This document shows, in pieces, positions 46,661 through 56,077 of a DNA stretch of 64,000 bases (the first letter of the stretch is position 1; each line of letters begins with the position of its first letter). The DNA comes from Calidithermus chliarophilus DSM 9957 (lineage in GTDB: Bacteria; Deinococcota; Deinococci; Deinococcales; Thermaceae), in NCBI RefSeq assembly GCF_000430045.1, contig NZ_KE387023.1, positions 2,715,535 through 2,779,534 on the forward strand. Direction: 5' to 3'. The notes below the pieces were generated by a model. That model was not told where the DNA came from. It made no database searches and saw only the letters and a list, made by a program, of their open reading frames with translations. A program made the position numbers and the translations under genes.

Positions 46661-46740
46661 CCCCCCGTCACCTGCTTGTACCCGGGCTAAGTATTTATGA
46701 GCCTCGAGTGAGTCGGGCGGAAATGCCGGCTGGAAGGACG

Positions 46741-46774
46741 AAAAGCAAAGGGGAGGGTCGGAAAACCCTCCCCC
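46741..46774 (-). terminator. Intrinsic terminator of the Liv/Bdh operon
   Basis: GGGGAGGGT (46750-46758) pairs with ACCCTCCCC (46765-46773); on the minus strand TTTGCTTTT follows. It lies 40 bases after the 3-hydroxybutyrate dehydrogenase stop. Confidence 0.8.
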
Positions 46775-46813
46775 AACGGCGCTGCTATGCAGGCGTTACT
46801 CAGCGAATATGCA

Positions 46814-47572
46814 TCAGCGCGCGGTCCAGCCCAGGTCCATGAGCTGGGCCGAGCCGGTGATGGCGCTGGCCTTGTCGGAGGCGAGGAACAGCGCGAACTC
46901 CGCGACCTCCTCGGGCTCGATCAGGCGCTTGATGGCGGCGGGGGCCAGCATGACCTTCTCGATGACCTCGGACTCGGGGATGCCCAGGGTGCGGCTCTGG
47001 TCGGCGATCTGGCTCTCGACGATGCCGGTGCGCACGTAGGCCGGGCAGATGGCGTTGCAGGTGATGCCGTGCTCGGCGACCTCGAGCGCGACGGTCTTGG
47101 TCAGGCCCATCATGCCGTGCTTGGCCGAGATGTAAGCCGACTTGTAGGGGCTCGCCACCAGCCCGTGCAGGCTCGAGACGTTGATGATGCGCCCCCAGCG
47201 CTTTTGTTTCATGCCGGGCACGAGGTACTTGATGAGCTGGAAGGGGGCGGTGAGGAGCACCTGGATCATCATGTTCCAGGTCTCCTCGGGGAACTCCTCG
47301 ACGGGGTGGATGCGCTGGAGCCCGGCGTTGTTGACCAGGACATCGACGGGGCCGTGCTCGAGCGCCCGCCGCGCCAGCCCGACCACGGCCTCGGGGTCAG
47401 AGAGGTCGGCCTTGAGGTAGACGCCGCCCAGGTCGTGGGCCAGCGGCTCGGCGGCGGGGGAGATGTCGTTGAGCAGGACCTTGGCCCCCTCGCGGGCGAA
47501 GGCCACGGCGATGGCCCGCCCGATGCCGCTGCCCGCGCCGGTGATGAGTGCGGTTTTGCCGGAGAGTTGCAT
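46814..47572 (-). CDS. 3-hydroxybutyrate dehydrogenase (SDR family)
   Basis: 252 residues. Short-chain dehydrogenase: NAD motif TGAGSGIGRAIA, NNAG, catalytic Ser in INVSSLHGLV and YxxxK in SAYISAKHG. The block NAICPAYVRTGIVESQIAD and MLAPAAIKRLIEPEEVAEFA are close to the wording of D-3-hydroxybutyrate dehydrogenases. It would turn 3-hydroxybutyrate into acetoacetate, fitting the acyl-CoA genes upstream. TAGGAT lies 6 bases before the ATG, so it may also have its own promoter inside the operon. Confidence 0.85.
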   Translation of the reverse strand: MQLSGKTALITGAGSGIGRAIAVAFAREGAKVLLNDISPAAEPLAHDLGGVYLKADLSDPEAVVGLARRALEHGPVDVLVNNAGLQRIHPVEEFPEETWNMMIQVLLTAPFQLIKYLVPGMKQKRWGRIINVSSLHGLVASPYKSAYISAKHGMMGLTKTVALEVAEHGITCNAICPAYVRTGIVESQIADQSRTLGIPESEVIEKVMLAPAAIKRLIEPEEVAEFALFLASDKASAITGSAQLMDLGWTAR

Positions 47573-47578
47573 GGTTCA

Positions 47579-47584
47579 ATCCTA
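47579..47584 (-). promoter_or_regulatory. -10 element TAGGAT of the SDR gene
   Basis: Minus strand, 6 bases before the ATG at 47572, within the 15-base gap after livF. Confidence 0.45.
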
Positions 47585-47587
47585 AGG

Positions 47588-48292
47588 TTACAGCGCCAGG
47601 TAGGCCTTCTGCACCCGCTCGTCCTGGGCCAGCTCTTGCGCCGGGCCCGCCAGCACCACCTTGCCGTGTTCGACCACGTAGGCCCGGTCGGCGACCTCGA
47701 GCGACAGCGCCACGTTCTGCTCGACCAGCAGCACCCCCATGCCCTCGGCCTTGATGCGGGCCAGGGTGGCGAGCACCTCCTCGGCCAGCTTGGGGGAGAG
47801 GCCCAGCGAGGGCTCGTCCACCATCAGGATGCGGGGCCGGCCCATCAGGGCGCGGCCAATCGCCAGCATCTGCTGCTCACCGCCGGAGAGGGTGCCCGCG
47901 AGCTGACCGCGGCGCTCGGAGAGGCGGGGGAAGAGGGCGTAAGTGAACTCGAGGCTCTCCTGCCGCCGCTCCCAGGCCAGGAAGGCCGCGCCCAGCAGCA
48001 GGTTCTCCTCCACGCTCATCAGGGGGAAGAGCTGCCGCCCCTCGGGCACGTGCCCCAGGCCCAGCGCAGCCCGGCGGGCCGCGGAGAGCCCGGCCAGGCT
48101 CTGCCCGTCGAGCCGGATCTCGCCGCCCCAGGGCCGGATCAGCCCGGAGATGGCCCGCAGGGTGGTGGTCTTGCCCGCCCCGTTGGCCCCCAGCACCGCG
48201 ACGAGCTCCCCCTGGCCGAGCTCGAGGCTCATCCCGAAGAGCACCTGGGCCTTGGCGTAGCCGGCGGTGAGGTCACTGACGGTGAGCTTCAC
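47588..48292 (-). CDS. livF: Liv-type ABC transporter ATPase (LivF-like)
   Basis: 234 residues. Walker A GANGAGKTTT, signature LSGGEQQMLAIGRAL, Walker B ILMVDEPSLGL, and the LivF-type phrase VPEGRQLFP. The GTG at 48292 is chosen because GGAGG lies five bases upstream; an in-frame TTG at 48331 falls inside repeat copy F. It works with LivG, LivM, LivH and the binding protein encoded upstream. Confidence 0.92.
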   Translation of the reverse strand: MKLTVSDLTAGYAKAQVLFGMSLELGQGELVAVLGANGAGKTTTLRAISGLIRPWGGEIRLDGQSLAGLSAARRAALGLGHVPEGRQLFPLMSVEENLLLGAAFLAWERRQESLEFTYALFPRLSERRGQLAGTLSGGEQQMLAIGRALMGRPRILMVDEPSLGLSPKLAEEVLATLARIKAEGMGVLLVEQNVALSLEVADRAYVVEHGKVVLAGPAQELAQDERVQKAYLAL

Positions 48293-48311
48293 GGCAACCT
48301 CCGCTGAGGGG

Positions 48312-48392
48312 CCTCGAGGGTCAAGGGCCAAGGCGTTTTGCGTCTCGCGTCTTGCGTTTGGCGTATTGCGTACGACCTCCGACGTTCAGCCT
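48312..48392 (-). repeat. Modular intergenic repeat, copy F, inside the liv operon
   Basis: On the minus strand: ggctgaacgtcggaggtcgtacgcaatacgc, caaacgc, caagacgc, gagacgc, aaaacgcc, ttggcc, cttgaccctcga. It separates livG from livF and ends just before the livF Shine-Dalgarno. It is the most worn copy. Confidence 0.75.
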
Positions 48393-49109
48393 TCACGCGC
48401 TCCTCCCCAAATAGGCCTCGCGCACTCGCGGGTTGGCCGCCACCTCGGCGTAGGTGCCCTCGGCGATCACCTGCCCGTAGTCCATGACCACCACCCGGTC
48501 GGCCAGCGCGCGCACGACCGGCATCAGGTGCTCGATGAACAGCACCGTCACCCCGCTGGCGCGGATCTTCTTGATGAGCTCGACGGCCTCCATGGCCTCG
48601 GCGGGGCGCAGCCCGGCCATCACCTCGTCGAGCAGCAGCAGCCTGGGCTGGGTGCACAGGGCGCGGGCGAGCTCGAGCCGCTTGTCCTCGAGCAGCGTGA
48701 GCTCGTGGGCGGGGGTGTCGGCCTTGGGGGCTAAGCCGGTGAGCTCGAGCACCTCCTCCACCACGGCTTTGGCCTTGCTCATGGGCGTGCCCGGCTTGCC
48801 GAAGAGCGCGCCCACCAGCAGGTTCTCCCGCACGCTCATCTCGGCGAAGGGCTGCACGATCTGGAAGGCCCGCCCCAGGCCGTGCCAGGCCCGCACCTCG
48901 GGGGGGGACTGGGTGAGGTCCTTGCCCAGCAGCTCGAGGGTGCCCAGGTCGGGCGCGAAGAGCCCGGAGATCAGGTTGAGCAGCGTGCTCTTGCCCGCCC
49001 CGTTGGGCCCGATCACCGCGAAGATCTCGCCCTGCCGCACCTCGAAGCTCACCTCGTTGACGGCCACCAGGCCGCCGAAGCGCTTGGTCAGGCGGTTGAG
49101 CTTAAGCAT
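48393..49109 (-). CDS. livG: Liv-type ABC transporter ATPase (LivG-like)
   Basis: 238 residues. Walker A GPNGAGKSTLLN, the LivG-specific GLGRAFQIVQPF, Walker B RLLLLDEVMAGLRPAE, and H-loop FIEHLM. The signature LSGGQ is degenerate here (LTLLEDKRLELARAL), as is common in this branch where only LivF keeps a strong form. Its start overlaps the end of livM by 8 bases. Confidence 0.9.
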   Translation of the reverse strand: MLKLNRLTKRFGGLVAVNEVSFEVRQGEIFAVIGPNGAGKSTLLNLISGLFAPDLGTLELLGKDLTQSPPEVRAWHGLGRAFQIVQPFAEMSVRENLLVGALFGKPGTPMSKAKAVVEEVLELTGLAPKADTPAHELTLLEDKRLELARALCTQPRLLLLDEVMAGLRPAEAMEAVELIKKIRASGVTVLFIEHLMPVVRALADRVVVMDYGQVIAEGTYAEVAANPRVREAYLGRSA

Positions 49110-50009
49110 GCCGCCCCCCTCTGCGCCTCGAGAACCACCCCACCAGGCCGCGCGGCAGGAAGAGGATCGCCAGGATCAGCAGCACGCCGTAGACCACCAG
49201 GTACCCCTCCCCGATGCGCAGGCGCAGCCAGGTCTCCAGGCCCACCAGCAGCAGCCCCCCCACCAGCGGCCCCGTCGTGGTGTAGAGCCCGCCGAAGATG
49301 GGGATCACCAGCGCCTCCACCGCCCGGCCCAGGCTGAAGGCGTCGTAGGGGGAGAGGAAGAGGGTCTTCATGCCGTACACGCCCCCGGCTAAGCCCGCCA
49401 GGGCGCTCGAGAGCAGGAAGGCCACCAGCTTGACCCGCACCACCGGCACCCCCAGCACGCGCGCCACCGCCTCGCCCTGCCGGATGGCGGCCATGGCGTA
49501 GCTCAGGCGGCTGCGGCTGACCAGGTAGCTCGTCAGCACGCACAACCCTAGCACCGTCACCGCCAGGTAGTACCCGCCCAGCGGGAAGCGCCCGTCGAAG
49601 GGCGGGGCCACGATCATGCCGATGGAGCCGCCGGTGAAGCCCGCCTTGAGCACGAAGGTGCGCATGACCTCGCTGAAGGCCAAGGTGGCGATGGCGAAGT
49701 ACATCCCGTGCAGCCGCAGCGTCGCCAGGCCCAGCAGGAAGCTCCCCGCGGCGGCCACCACCCCCCCCGCGAGCAGCGCGGGCAGGGTGCCCAGCGCCGG
49801 GGCGGCGAGCGCGGCGGTGTAGGCCCCCAGCCCGAAGAAGGCCCCGTGCGCCAGCGAGAGCTGCCCGGTGCGCGCCAGCAGGTCCCACGACAGCGCCAGC
49901 CCGCTCAGCAAGAAGGCGAACTGCGCGGTGTCGAGCGCGAAGGGCTGCCAGCTCCCTAAGGGCAGCGCGGGCAGGATGAGGGCGAAGAGCAGCAAGACGC
50001 CCGCGAGGA

Positions 50010-50013
<4 letters not shown>
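49102..50013 (-). CDS. livM: Branched-chain/acid ABC transporter permease (LivM-like)
   Basis: 303 residues, about nine hydrophobic segments. LivM landmarks: NLLART-like WDLLARTGQLSLAHGAFFGLG, GMYFAIATLAFSE and SALAGLAGGVYG. It overlaps livH by 4 bases (start within its stop) and livG by 8, indicating tight coupling. Confidence 0.9.
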
Positions 50014-50867
<854 letters not shown>

Positions 50868-50880
50868 AGGCTGGTAAAAG

Positions 50881-50906
50881 GCGGGGCAGCTTCGGGGCTG
50901 CCCCGC
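50881..50906 (-). other. Intercistronic hairpin between binding protein and permease genes
   Basis: GCGGGGCAGC (50881-50890) and GCTGCCCCGC (50897-50906), six-base loop, no T-run. Such stems commonly protect the upstream binding-protein mRNA and lower expression of the permeases. Confidence 0.65.
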
Positions 50907-50912
50907 GGAAGG

Positions 50913-52076
50913 CTAGTAGCTGCCGGGGTAGCGGATCGGGCGGGCCGCGCCCTTGGCCGGGTAGACCTGGCGGCGGGCCCCGCCCAGGTACTGGAACTGG
51001 AACCAGATGCTCGCGTCGAAGCCCTGGTACTTGGTCTTGCCGGTGTCGGAGGGCTTGAAGGCCAGCGGTCCGAAGGGGGTGCTGAGCTTGACCTTGGCGA
51101 GCGCCTCGGCCACCTTGTCCTTCTCGGCGCTGCCCGCGGCGGTCACGGCGGCGGTGAGGGCCTTGACGATGGTGTAGCCCATGGGCGCCATGTACTCTTC
51201 GGTGACCTCACCGTACTTCTTCTTGTAGGCCGCGACGAAGTTGCGCGACTCGGGGTTCGACACCGAGGGCAGCCAGGCGCTCATGCCCACCACGTCGTTG
51301 CTGCTGGGGTTCTTGTCGAAGCCGATGGGCCAGGCCGGGGGCGCGCCGTAGATCAGCTTGGGCTTGAGGCCCACCTGGCGGGCCTGGGTGGCGATGGGCA
51401 GCGCGTCCCAGTCGTAGCCGATCCAGTAGAGGATGTCGGGCTGGAAGGACTTGAAGCGGGTGAGCACGGCGGTGAAGTTGCCGGTGTTGGTCTTGAAAGG
51501 CTCGGCCTGCACGTTATAGCCCGCCTCCTGCAGCAGCTTGCGGTAGGTGGGCATCCCCGACGAGCCGAAGGGGCCGTCTTCGTAGAGGATGGCGATCTTG
51601 CGGGCGCCCTGGCCGTAGAGGTGCTTGAAGAAGTCCATGGCCGCGGCGACGTTGTGGTAGTCCCAGGGGTGGAAGTGGAAGAAGTTGTCGTAGCCGGTGA
51701 AGGCGTTCTCGACCAGCGAGCTCGCGGCGCCGATGGCCAGGAACAGCGGCTGGTACTGCTTGACCGGGCCCGCCATCGCCAGGGTGGGGCCGGAGCCCAG
51801 CCCGCCGATGACGATGTCGACCTTGTCGACGGTGAGCAGCTTGGTCAGTGCGGGGACGGCCTTGTCGGCGGCGTTGCCGTCGTCCACGGTGACGAGCTCG
51901 AGCCGCACCTTGCCCGCGGCGTTGGCCTCGTCGGCGGCCAGTTGGATGCCGTTGAGGGCCGCCTTACCGCCCACCGTCGAGAGGGGCAGGATCACCCCCA
52001 CCTTCACGTTGGTCTGGGCCAGGCTCAGGCCCATGACCGCTACGGCTGCGCTTGCCAAAACCAGCAGTTTCTTCAT
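50913..52076 (-). CDS. ABC transporter substrate-binding protein (Liv/type 1 family)
   Basis: 387 residues. Signal peptide MKKLLVLASAAVAVMGLSLA, then the type 1 binding fold VKVGVILPLSTVGGKAALNG and GIQLAADEANAAG. Aromatic and polar residues (YDNFFHFHPWDYHN; YWIGYDWDALP) line the expected cleft and differ from classical Leu/Ile/Val-binding proteins. With acyl-CoA genes next door the ligand is more likely an organic acid than an amino acid (inference). GGAGG stands 6 bases before the ATG. Confidence 0.87.
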   Translation of the reverse strand: MKKLLVLASAAVAVMGLSLAQTNVKVGVILPLSTVGGKAALNGIQLAADEANAAGKVRLELVTVDDGNAADKAVPALTKLLTVDKVDIVIGGLGSGPTLAMAGPVKQYQPLFLAIGAASSLVENAFTGYDNFFHFHPWDYHNVAAAMDFFKHLYGQGARKIAILYEDGPFGSSGMPTYRKLLQEAGYNVQAEPFKTNTGNFTAVLTRFKSFQPDILYWIGYDWDALPIATQARQVGLKPKLIYGAPPAWPIGFDKNPSSNDVVGMSAWLPSVSNPESRNFVAAYKKKYGEVTEEYMAPMGYTIVKALTAAVTAAGSAEKDKVAEALAKVKLSTPFGPLAFKPSDTGKTKYQGFDASIWFQFQYLGGARRQVYPAKGAARPIRYPGSY

Positions 52077-52131
52077 GGCTTTCCTCCTCGAACTTCAGCG
52101 TCTGCGCTGTGGGTTCCTTTGCTCGTGTGCT

Positions 52132-52536
52132 TCACGCGGGCTCCTCGTAGAGCACCGTGGCCTCGCCCTCGATCACCCGCTCGCCGCGCTGGTTGGTGCA
52201 GACGGTCTGCAGGGTGAGGATGGGCTTGTCCTCGCGGATGGCCGTGACGGTGACGGTGGCGGTGATGGTGTCGCCGACGTGGGTCGGGCGCAGGAACTTC
52301 AGGCTCTGGCCCAGGTAGACCGCGCCCACACCGGGCAGCTTGGTGCCGATGCAGGTCGAGATCAGCCCGGCGACCAGGATGCCCTGGGCGATGCGCCCGC
52401 CGAAGCGGCTCTTCTTGGCGTACTCGGCGTCCACGTGCAGCGGGTTGGTGTCGCCCACCGCGCCCACGAACATCGCGATGCTGGCCTCGCTGATGGTCTG
52501 CGAGTAGCTCGCAGCGTCGCCTACCTTGAACTTCAC
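52132..52536 (-). CDS. MaoC-like (R)-specific enoyl-CoA hydratase
   Basis: 134 residues, single hot-dog domain. Catalytic motif with Asp and His: GDTNPLHVDAEYAKKSRFGG, followed by RIAQGILVAGLIS. It hydrates a trans-2-enoyl-CoA to the (R)-3-hydroxyacyl-CoA, which fits the downstream 3-hydroxybutyrate dehydrogenase. GTG start with GGAGGTGAGAGC upstream; its start overlaps the stop of the hydrolase gene by 4 bases. Confidence 0.87.
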   Translation of the reverse strand: MKFKVGDAASYSQTISEASIAMFVGAVGDTNPLHVDAEYAKKSRFGGRIAQGILVAGLISTCIGTKLPGVGAVYLGQSLKFLRPTHVGDTITATVTVTAIREDKPILTLQTVCTNQRGERVIEGEATVLYEEPA

Positions 52537-53498
52537 GCTCTCACCTCCAGGAATTCGTGCAGCAGCCGGGCCAGGCCGGGGGTGTCCTCGAGCACCGCCA
52601 CGTGCCCCACGGCGCTCAGGACGTGGTGGCGGGCGCCGGGGATGGCCTCGGCGATCTCCTGGCCGTAGCGCGGCGGGAAGAGCAGGTCCTCCTCGCCCGA
52701 GACCACCAGGGTCGGGACGTGGACGCCCGCTAGGCGGGGCCGCAGGTCGCCCAGGGTCAGGAAGCCCGCGATCAGGTTGCGCTGGGCTTCCTCGGTGGGC
52801 GCCGCGGCGAACATCTGCTCGAGCGAGGGGGGGCTGTCCATCTCGGGGTGGGCCTCGAGGTAGGCCCGGCCCCAGATCCACGGCAGCGCGACCCGCAGCC
52901 GCCCCCGGGTGCCGCCCCACTCCAGCGCCAGCCGCCAGCTCTCGACCTTGGCCCGGATGAGGGGGTCGAGGCGCGGGGTGGTGCACAGCAGGGTCAGGCT
53001 TTGCAGCCCCGCGGGCCGCCGGGCCGCGAAGACCTGGGCGACCACGCCGCCGTTGGAGAGCCCGAGCAGGTGGTAGCGCTCGAGGCCGAGCGCGGCGAGG
53101 AGGGCCTCGAGGTCCTGGGCGTGGAGCTCGGGGGTGTAAGCCCCCTCCGGCACCGCGCTGCGCCCCTGGCCGCGCATGTCGTAGCGCAGGACGGTGAAAC
53201 CCCCTGACGCACGGGCTTCCTCCCGTCCCGAAGGGGATCGTCCCTCCGGTGCACGGGGCTCGCCCCGTCCCGAAGGGGATCGTCCCTCCGGTGCACGGGC
53301 TTCGCCCCGTCCTGAAAGGGATCGTCCGTCCGGTGCACGGGGTTTGCCCCGTCCCGAAGGGGATCGTCCTTGCAGGTGCGGCATCAGGGGCTCCCAGGCC
53401 TCGACCCGCTGGAAGATGCCATTAGCCAGCACCAGCACGGGGCCGCTGCCCTCGAGCTGGTAGTAGAGCTTGGTGCCGTTGACCTCGACCTCAGGCAT
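52533..53498 (-). CDS. Alpha/beta hydrolase with an in-frame repeat insertion
   Basis: 321 residues. Oxyanion loop ANGIFQRVEAW, nucleophile S148 in LLGLSNGGVVAQ, acid in VVSGEEDLLFPPR and His in SAVGHVAVLEDTPG: a complete catalytic triad. Residues about 44-98 are a foreign Arg/Gly/Ser/Pro/Glu-rich segment, four units of 14 residues such as GRSPSGRGEPRAPE, placed exactly between helix A (PLMPHL) and strand FTVLRYDMRGQGRS. Without it the protein would be of normal length (about 265). Possible role: thioesterase or lactonase for the CoA pathway. Confidence 0.85.
   Translation of the reverse strand: MPEVEVNGTKLYYQLEGSGPVLVLANGIFQRVEAWEPLMPHLQGRSPSGRGKPRAPDGRSLSGRGEARAPEGRSPSGRGEPRAPEGRSPSGREEARASGGFTVLRYDMRGQGRSAVPEGAYTPELHAQDLEALLAALGLERYHLLGLSNGGVVAQVFAARRPAGLQSLTLLCTTPRLDPLIRAKVESWRLALEWGGTRGRLRVALPWIWGRAYLEAHPEMDSPPSLEQMFAAAPTEEAQRNLIAGFLTLGDLRPRLAGVHVPTLVVSGEEDLLFPPRYGQEIAEAIPGARHHVLSAVGHVAVLEDTPGLARLLHEFLEVRA
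53206..53370 (-). repeat. 42-bp tandem repeat inside the alpha/beta hydrolase gene
   Basis: Unit starts GTCCCGAAGGGG occur at 53225, 53267, 53309 and 53351 (plus strand), an exact period of 42. Each unit contains the near-palindrome CACGGGGCTCGCCCCGT. The length is a multiple of three, so the frame is kept. Confidence 0.93.
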
Positions 53499-54975
53499 GG
53501 GTCCTCCCGTAGCGTTCGGCCAGTTCGCCCTTGAGGATCTTGCCGGGGGCGCTCTTGGGGAGTTCCGGCAGGAAGACGTAGCGCTTGGGCACCTTGTACG
53601 CCGCCAGGCGGCCCCGCAGGAAGGCGCGCAACTCCTCGGCCTCGAGCGCGGCTCCGTCCTTGAGCACCACGCAGGCCAGCCCTACCTCGCCCCACTGCGC
53701 GTCGGGAACGCCCACCACGGCGCACTCGGCCACCAGGGGGTGGTCGTAGAGGGCCCGCTCGACCTCGATGGGGTAGACGTTCTCCCCGCCCGAGATGAAC
53801 ATCTCCTTGCTGCGCCCGACGATGTAGTAGCGGCCCGCCGCGTCGCGCTGGGCGAGGTCGCCGGTGCGCAGCCAGGTCCGGCCCCCCTGCTCGGCGAAGC
53901 ACCTGGCGGTGTCGGCGGGGCGGGCGTAGTAGCCCTTCATCACGGTGGGGCCGCTCAGCCAGAGCTCGCCGGTCCCGGCCCCCTCGACCTCCTTGCCCTC
54001 GGCGTCCACCAGCCGCGCCCACAGGTGGGGCATGGGGCGGCCCACCGAGTCGGGGAACTGCTCGGCCTCCTCGGGCTCGAGGGCGAAGCAGTTCACGCCG
54101 CACTCGGTCAGGCCGTAGCCCTGGCGGAAGCGGACGCCCTTGGCGGCGTAGGCCTGGCGCACCGGGGCCGGGCAGGGGGCCCCGCCCGAGATGGCCCAGC
54201 GCACGCTCGAGAAGTCGGCGGCGGCGAAGTGGGGGTGGTTGGCGAGCATCTGGAACATGGTGGGCACCAGGAACAGCAGCGTGGCCCGCTGCTGCTGCGC
54301 CCAGGCCAGGTGCTCGCCGGGGTCGAACTTCTCCTGGATCATCACGCCCCCGCCCAGGTACAGCAGCGGCGTGCACAGCGCGTTGAGGGCCGCGTGGAAC
54401 ATCGGCGTGGCCACGACGTAGCGGTCCTGGGGGCTCAGGCCCCAGGTCATGGCGGTCTGGGCCGCGTTGACGAGCAGTTGCCGGTAGGGGAGCATGGCCC
54501 CCTTGGGCAGCCCCGTGGTGCCGCCGGTGAACAGGATGAGCGCGGTGTCCTCGAGCCCCGCCCGAAAGGGCGCGAAGCCGGCGGCGGGCAGCGACTGGAG
54601 CGCCTCGAGCGGCCTGGCCTGGGGGTCGAGCCGGCGCGCGGTCTCCTCCTGACCCGGCCCGAAGAAGAGGGCGCTGGGCCGCGTGTACTCCATCAGCCCC
54701 TGCAACTCCGCCGGGCTCAGCCGGTGGTTGAGGAGGGTGGGGACGAAGCCCAGCAGGGGGGCGGCGAAGTAGAGCTCGAGGTAGCCCAGGTGGTTGGGGC
54801 TGAGCACGGCCACCCGGTCCCCCGGGCCCACGCCGAGCCCGGCCAGCGACCCCGCCGCACGCCGGGCACGGGCGTACAGCTCGCCGTAGCCGATCCACTC
54901 GCCCCGCCAGTACACCGCCGGGCGCTGGGGGTGATAGGCCGCCAGGCGCTCGAGCCAGTTGGCGTTGAGCTCCAT
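53491..54975 (-). CDS. AMP-dependent acyl-CoA ligase
   Basis: 494 residues. ANL family: P-loop-like LFTGGTTGLPKGAM, FRQGYGLTECG, the hinge RSKEMFISGGENVYP and catalytic lysine in KSAPGKILKGEL. It adenylates a carboxylic acid and forms the CoA thioester; the chain length cannot be read. Start overlaps the stop of the synthase gene (ATGA), and its end overlaps the hydrolase start by 8 bases. Upstream open frame is a shadow of the synthase gene. Confidence 0.9.
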   Translation of the reverse strand: MELNANWLERLAAYHPQRPAVYWRGEWIGYGELYARARRAAGSLAGLGVGPGDRVAVLSPNHLGYLELYFAAPLLGFVPTLLNHRLSPAELQGLMEYTRPSALFFGPGQEETARRLDPQARPLEALQSLPAAGFAPFRAGLEDTALILFTGGTTGLPKGAMLPYRQLLVNAAQTAMTWGLSPQDRYVVATPMFHAALNALCTPLLYLGGGVMIQEKFDPGEHLAWAQQQRATLLFLVPTMFQMLANHPHFAAADFSSVRWAISGGAPCPAPVRQAYAAKGVRFRQGYGLTECGVNCFALEPEEAEQFPDSVGRPMPHLWARLVDAEGKEVEGAGTGELWLSGPTVMKGYYARPADTARCFAEQGGRTWLRTGDLAQRDAAGRYYIVGRSKEMFISGGENVYPIEVERALYDHPLVAECAVVGVPDAQWGEVGLACVVLKDGAALEAEELRAFLRGRLAAYKVPKRYVFLPELPKSAPGKILKGELAERYGRTHA

Positions 54976-56003
54976 CACGCGCCCCCCTCGCCGGCGTCGG
55001 CCCCGTTCTCCCAGCGCAGCACCGCCGCGCCCCAGTGGTAGCCCACGCCCGCCGCCGCCAGCGCGACCAGGCTGCCGGGCCCGATCTTCCCGGCCTCGCG
55101 GGCCAGTTTGATCGAGAGGATGGGGTCGAGCTGCCCCAGGTGGCCGTAGTCCGAGAGGTAGATGCTCTGCGCCTCGCTCAGGCCCAGCCCCTCGAGCACC
55201 GCCCGGTGCGCCGAGGGCTTCATGTGCAGCAGGGCCAGGTAGTCGAGGTCGGCGGGGGTGTAGCCCGCGTCCTGCAGGGCCCCGCCGATGACCTCGAGGA
55301 AGCCCGGCATCGAGACGGTCTCGAGCCTCGACTTCATCAGCTCGGGCTCGGCCACGCGCAGCTTGTACCGCCCCAGGTTCTCCGGGGTCAGCGGCTCGGC
55401 GGTGCCGCCCACCGGAACGCGCACGGTCTGGGCCAGCGCCGCGTCGGTCTTGAGCCGGGTCGAGCACAGCCGCAGGCCCGGCCCCTCGCGGCTGAGCACC
55501 GCGGCAGCGCCCCCGGCGGCCAGGTCGTACATGAAGCGCACGTCAGGGTCGGTGTAGTCGATCAGGTCGCCGTTGCGGTAGCCGCCCGCGATCAGGACGT
55601 GCCGCACCTCGGCTCGAGCCGCAAACAGCCCCTCGGCCACGGCTAGCGCGGTGACGAAGGTGGCGCACTTCTGGTTGACGTCGAAGGCCCAGGCCCGCTC
55701 GGCCCCCACCATCTGCGCGACCAGCGGGGCGCTGGTCCAGACCGGGTAATCCTTGTGCTCGTCGGTGATGCTGATGACCACGTCCAGGTCAGAGGCCTCG
55801 AGCCCCGCCTCCCGCAGCGCCTCCTGCGCGGCCCACCCGGCCATGCGGGCCGGGTGGTCGCCCGGCCCCGGCACCGGCTTCTGGTGGATCCCCAACTTCT
55901 CCCGCACCACCCACTCCGGCAGCCCGCTCGCCGCGGCGATGTCGCCGCTGGTCATGCGCGGTGCAGGCAGGTAGACTCCAAGGCCCCGTAGGTAAGGCAT
56001 CAC
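54975..56003 (-). CDS. FabH-like 3-oxoacyl synthase III family protein
   Basis: 342 residues, thiolase fold. Catalytic C113 in NQKCATFVTAL and a His in LLHMKPSAHRAVLEGL; where FabH has the Asn of GNTSAAS the present protein reads YGHLGQLDPIL, so the third catalytic residue is changed. It may condense, hydrolyse or transfer acyl groups with other chemistry than FabH, like PQS/OleA-type relatives. It is the first gene of the overlapping chain synthase-ligase-hydrolase-MaoC. Confidence 0.8.
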   Translation of the reverse strand: MMPYLRGLGVYLPAPRMTSGDIAAASGLPEWVVREKLGIHQKPVPGPGDHPARMAGWAAQEALREAGLEASDLDVVISITDEHKDYPVWTSAPLVAQMVGAERAWAFDVNQKCATFVTALAVAEGLFAARAEVRHVLIAGGYRNGDLIDYTDPDVRFMYDLAAGGAAAVLSREGPGLRLCSTRLKTDAALAQTVRVPVGGTAEPLTPENLGRYKLRVAEPELMKSRLETVSMPGFLEVIGGALQDAGYTPADLDYLALLHMKPSAHRAVLEGLGLSEAQSIYLSDYGHLGQLDPILSIKLAREAGKIGPGSLVALAAAGVGYHWGAAVLRWENGADAGEGGA

Positions 56004-56077
56004 AAAACCCCTCGAGTTCGATTGAGCCCGAGTCTACCGGGGCGTTGTTACAGAGTTGTTACACGGGTGCGGGTGCA

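Noticed and set aside
46651..46842. Plus-strand ORF starting in the TTGTATACAA palindrome
   Set aside because: It crosses the terminator of the Liv/Bdh operon and has no ribosome binding site or recognisable domain.
54976..55467. Acyl-CoA ligase extended upstream to 55467
   Set aside because: The added sequence is a shadow of the FabH-like gene and lacks ligase features.
52132..56003. A true OleABCD olefin cluster
   Set aside because: Only the first three protein types agree in a general way; MaoC and a Liv transporter are present and the SDR is 4 kb away and looks like 3-hydroxybutyrate dehydrogenase.
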